Below are positions 62,430 to 64,000 of a DNA stretch of 64,000 bases, piece by piece. The notes under the pieces were generated by a model. That model saw only the letters and a list, made by a program, of their open reading frames with translations, did no database searches and was not told where the DNA came from. The position numbers were made by a program, and so were the translations under genes. The stretch is from Viscum album (Eukaryota; Streptophyta; Magnoliopsida; Santalales; Viscaceae), in assembly GCA_963277665.1 (NCBI GenBank), contig OY728131.1, forward strand, positions 1,397,239,315 through 1,397,303,314. Direction: 5' to 3'. Numbering within the stretch: position 1 is the first letter of the stretch; each line of letters begins with the position of its first letter.

Positions 62430-63300
62430 AAGGGAGGGGGACGGGCGGCGGCGGGGGAGCTGGAGGAGAGGAGGCGGTGAGGGGACGGGGGACGGGCAGC
62501 GAGGGGGGGGGGGGTGTCCGGGGTCGGGGGGGGGGGGGGGGTTCCGAGGTGCAGGGAGGGGTGTCCGGGGTGTCGGGGGCCTGTCAGGGGTGCGGGCATG
62601 GGTGTTCGGGGTGCAGGGGGTGTCCGGGGTGTGGGGGAGGGGGGCTGTCTGGGGTGCAGGGGGGGCTGTCGGGGGTGTGGGGTGGGGTGTCCGGGGTGCG
62701 GGGGGGGGGGGGGGGGGGGGGCTGTCCGGGTTCGGAGGGGGGGGGGGGTGTCCGAGTGCGGGGGGGGGGGGGGGGGGGGGGCTGTCCGGGGGTGCGGGGG
62801 GGGCTGTCCGGGTTCGGAGGGGGGTGTCCGAGTGCAGGGGGGGCTGTCCGGGGTGCGGGGGAGGCGTCTGGGGGTGCTGGGGGCGGTCTGGAGTGCGCGG
62901 GGTGTGCTGTCCGGGGTGCGGGGAGGCGTCCGGGGTGCGGGGGGCGGTCCAGAGTGCGCGGCGGGGGCTGTCCGGGGTGCGGGTGCCGTCCGGGGTGGGG
63001 GGGGGGGGGAGGGCCGAGAGGCCAGAGGGCGGCGGCCGGAGGCCCGAGGGCGGAGGGCGGTGGCCGGAGGCCGGAGGGCAGGCTGCGAGGGAGGGCGGGC
63101 GGCGGGGGAGGGCGGGCGGCGGGGGAGGGCGGGCGGCGGGGGGAGGCGGGGCGGCGGGGGAAGGCGGGCGGCGGGGGAGGCCGGGCGGCGGGGGAGGCCG
63201 GGAGGCGGGGGAGGGGAGGGCAGCGAGGGGAGGGTGGCGAGGGAGGGAGGGGGTTAGGGCACCGATGGAGGGGGCGCGGGGGGGGGGGGGGGGGGGGGGC
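62430..63300. repeat. G-rich minisatellite 2
   Basis: 62510-63000 has units such as GGGGGCTGTCCGGGGTGCGGG and GGGGTGTCCGAGTGCGG, related to minisatellite 1 (CTGTCCGGGG against CTGTACGGGG). 63000-63250 shifts to GGCGGGCGGCGGGGGAGG repeats, then a run of over 20 G's at about 63279-63299. It lies just upstream of the TNPA-like start codon, where a promoter would be. Confidence 0.9.
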
Positions 63301-63330
63301 GCAGAAGCCCCACGTTTTTTTATGTAGGTT

Positions 63331-63388
63331 AGCGACTGCCATTGGCGGTCGCTATTGGTTAGCTTTAGCGACCGCCAATGGCGGTCGC
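63331..63388. repeat. Right subterminal palindromes of the CACTA element
   Basis: 63331-63353 and 63367-63388, the same arms as on the left (AGCGACCGCC/GGCGGTCGC). Only two copies against five on the left. Confidence 0.83.
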
Positions 63389-63411
63389 CCCGAGTCTGGG
63401 GGGCTCCAATT

Positions 63412-63429
63412 CCCCCTTTTCTAATAGTG
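63412..63429 (-). repeat. CACTA terminal inverted repeat (right)
   Basis: CCCCTTTTCTAATAGTG on the plus strand; reverse complement begins CACTATTAGAAAAGGGG. Confidence 0.85.
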
Positions 63430-63756
63430 GATAGAGAGTGAACTCATCCAACCATGATAAGATAAACATGGAAAGAACATGGAACACCTCATGTGTCTTC
63501 ACATATCATGGAAGAAGATTAACCAAATAAAAAAGTGTGGATATAGAAGTATATATATATTCTTAGTCAAAAGAATACCAAATGAGAAAGAAATAGGATC
63601 TCCATCTCACATATCAACCTAAGAAGAAGAGTCTCCAATAGTTCTAAAATCCTATCAATGATTCCCAATATCTCATGCATCTACCCAAAAGTAACCATCC
63701 AATTCAAGACACACCTCATCACAATGTCACATAGTCAAGGGGCCCATAATATCTAG

Positions 63757-64000
63757 GTAGAGGACCCATGACCTGGTATAACATAGGGTTTCCACTTAGT
63801 GGTAGAGGAACCATTCCCAGCCCCGCTAGAGGGTTCCATTTTAGAAGTCAGTAGATGACCCAAGATAAGCTCAATTGGAGTGTTCTACTTTAGAAGTTAA
63901 TAGAGGACCCCTACCTAGCCTAGTTATAGGGTTCATCTATAGAAGTTATTAGAGGACCCATGCTCAACCTAGCTGGAGGGTTCCACTCCAGAAGTCAGTA
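63757..64000. repeat. 49-bp tandem repeat in the second gypsy-type LTR
   Basis: About five units (TAGAGGACCC..., then a GAGGGTTCCAC-like stretch and AGAAGTCAG), continuing past the window edge. Confidence 0.75.

Larger units (their letters stand above)
55606..63429 (-). mobile_element. CACTA (En/Spm) transposon, 7824 bp, non-autonomous
   Basis: Ends CACTACTGAAAATAAGG and, reverse-complemented, CACTATTAGAAAAGGGG, flanked by GAT/GAT. Subterminal palindromes lie at both ends. The gene inside is transcribed from the 63429 side, so the element is taken as minus. It carries a TNPA-like gene, but no TNPD (Transposase_21) coding region is visible; satellite and minisatellite DNA fill the rest. Confidence 0.9.
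55023..64000 (-). mobile_element. Second gypsy-type LTR, split by the CACTA element
   Basis: 55023-55605 and 63430-64000 are one LTR, related to the 8531-12572 insert: matching run ATACCCCAAGCGTACCTCCATAGGCTAGGGG (55059 on) against 8566 on, and the GTGGTGAGTGTATACATAC motif (55403) against 9031. This is the LTR's 3' end in minus orientation. It runs off the right edge. Confidence 0.72.

Noticed and set aside
62414..63424. 336-aa Gly-rich ORF and overlapping Pro-rich ORF
   Set aside because: Low-complexity DNA upstream of the TNPA-like gene; open in all forward frames.

Overview
The window reads as heterochromatin-like plant nuclear DNA. I found no host gene, rRNA, tRNA or CRISPR array. Almost every base can be assigned to transposable elements of flowering-plant type: Ty1/copia and Ty3/gypsy LTR retrotransposons and one CACTA (En/Spm) DNA transposon, most of them decayed. 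The species cannot be named from this; the load of nested elements suggests a large genome.

Left third (1-33350): one copia family with LTRs of about 1.95 kb, a leader of about 1.95 kb and a gag-pol of about 3.9 kb. Copy A lies on the minus strand and runs off the left edge. It meets copy B head to head, with only 5 bp (AATTT) between the two LTR starts, so the locus is a giant palindrome with arms longer than 4.6 kb. Copies B, C and D follow on the plus strand as LTR-gagpol-LTR-gagpol-LTR-gagpol-LTR, sharing single LTRs between neighbours. Copy B's leader is split by a 4042-bp LTR insertion (8531-12572) with TG/CA ends and an exact ACTGA target duplication. That LTR is GC-rich and carries five 165-bp repeats, a (GGC)n tract and a run of 16 consecutive short hairpins.

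Middle (33351-54145): gypsy-type elements. Gypsy-1 (plus) has a stump of its 5' LTR, a decayed gag, no pol, and a 4.0-kb 3' LTR. Gypsy-2 (minus) has a 2.9-kb 5' LTR, an interior I cannot assign, and a truncated 3' LTR. Gypsy-3 (minus) is a second copy of the gypsy-1 family, again with a gag remnant and no pol.

Right (54146-64000): a diverged fragment of a copia leader related to copies A-D, interrupted by a second LTR related to the 8531-12572 one, which is itself interrupted by a complete-ended 7824-bp CACTA element (55606-63429, 3-bp GAT target duplication). The CACTA holds subterminal palindromes, a TNPA-like (Transposase_24 type) gene on the minus strand with readable exons but several lesions, no TNPD transposase, two G-rich minisatellites on either side of that gene, and a 12-unit array of a 342-bp CpG-rich satellite whose units are themselves packed with hairpins.

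The strongest candidates for something not routinely described are the hairpin ladder inside the 4-kb LTR, the satellite and minisatellites housed in a precisely bounded CACTA element, and the recurring palindrome TACACG-N-CGTGTA in both the LTR and the leader of the copia family.
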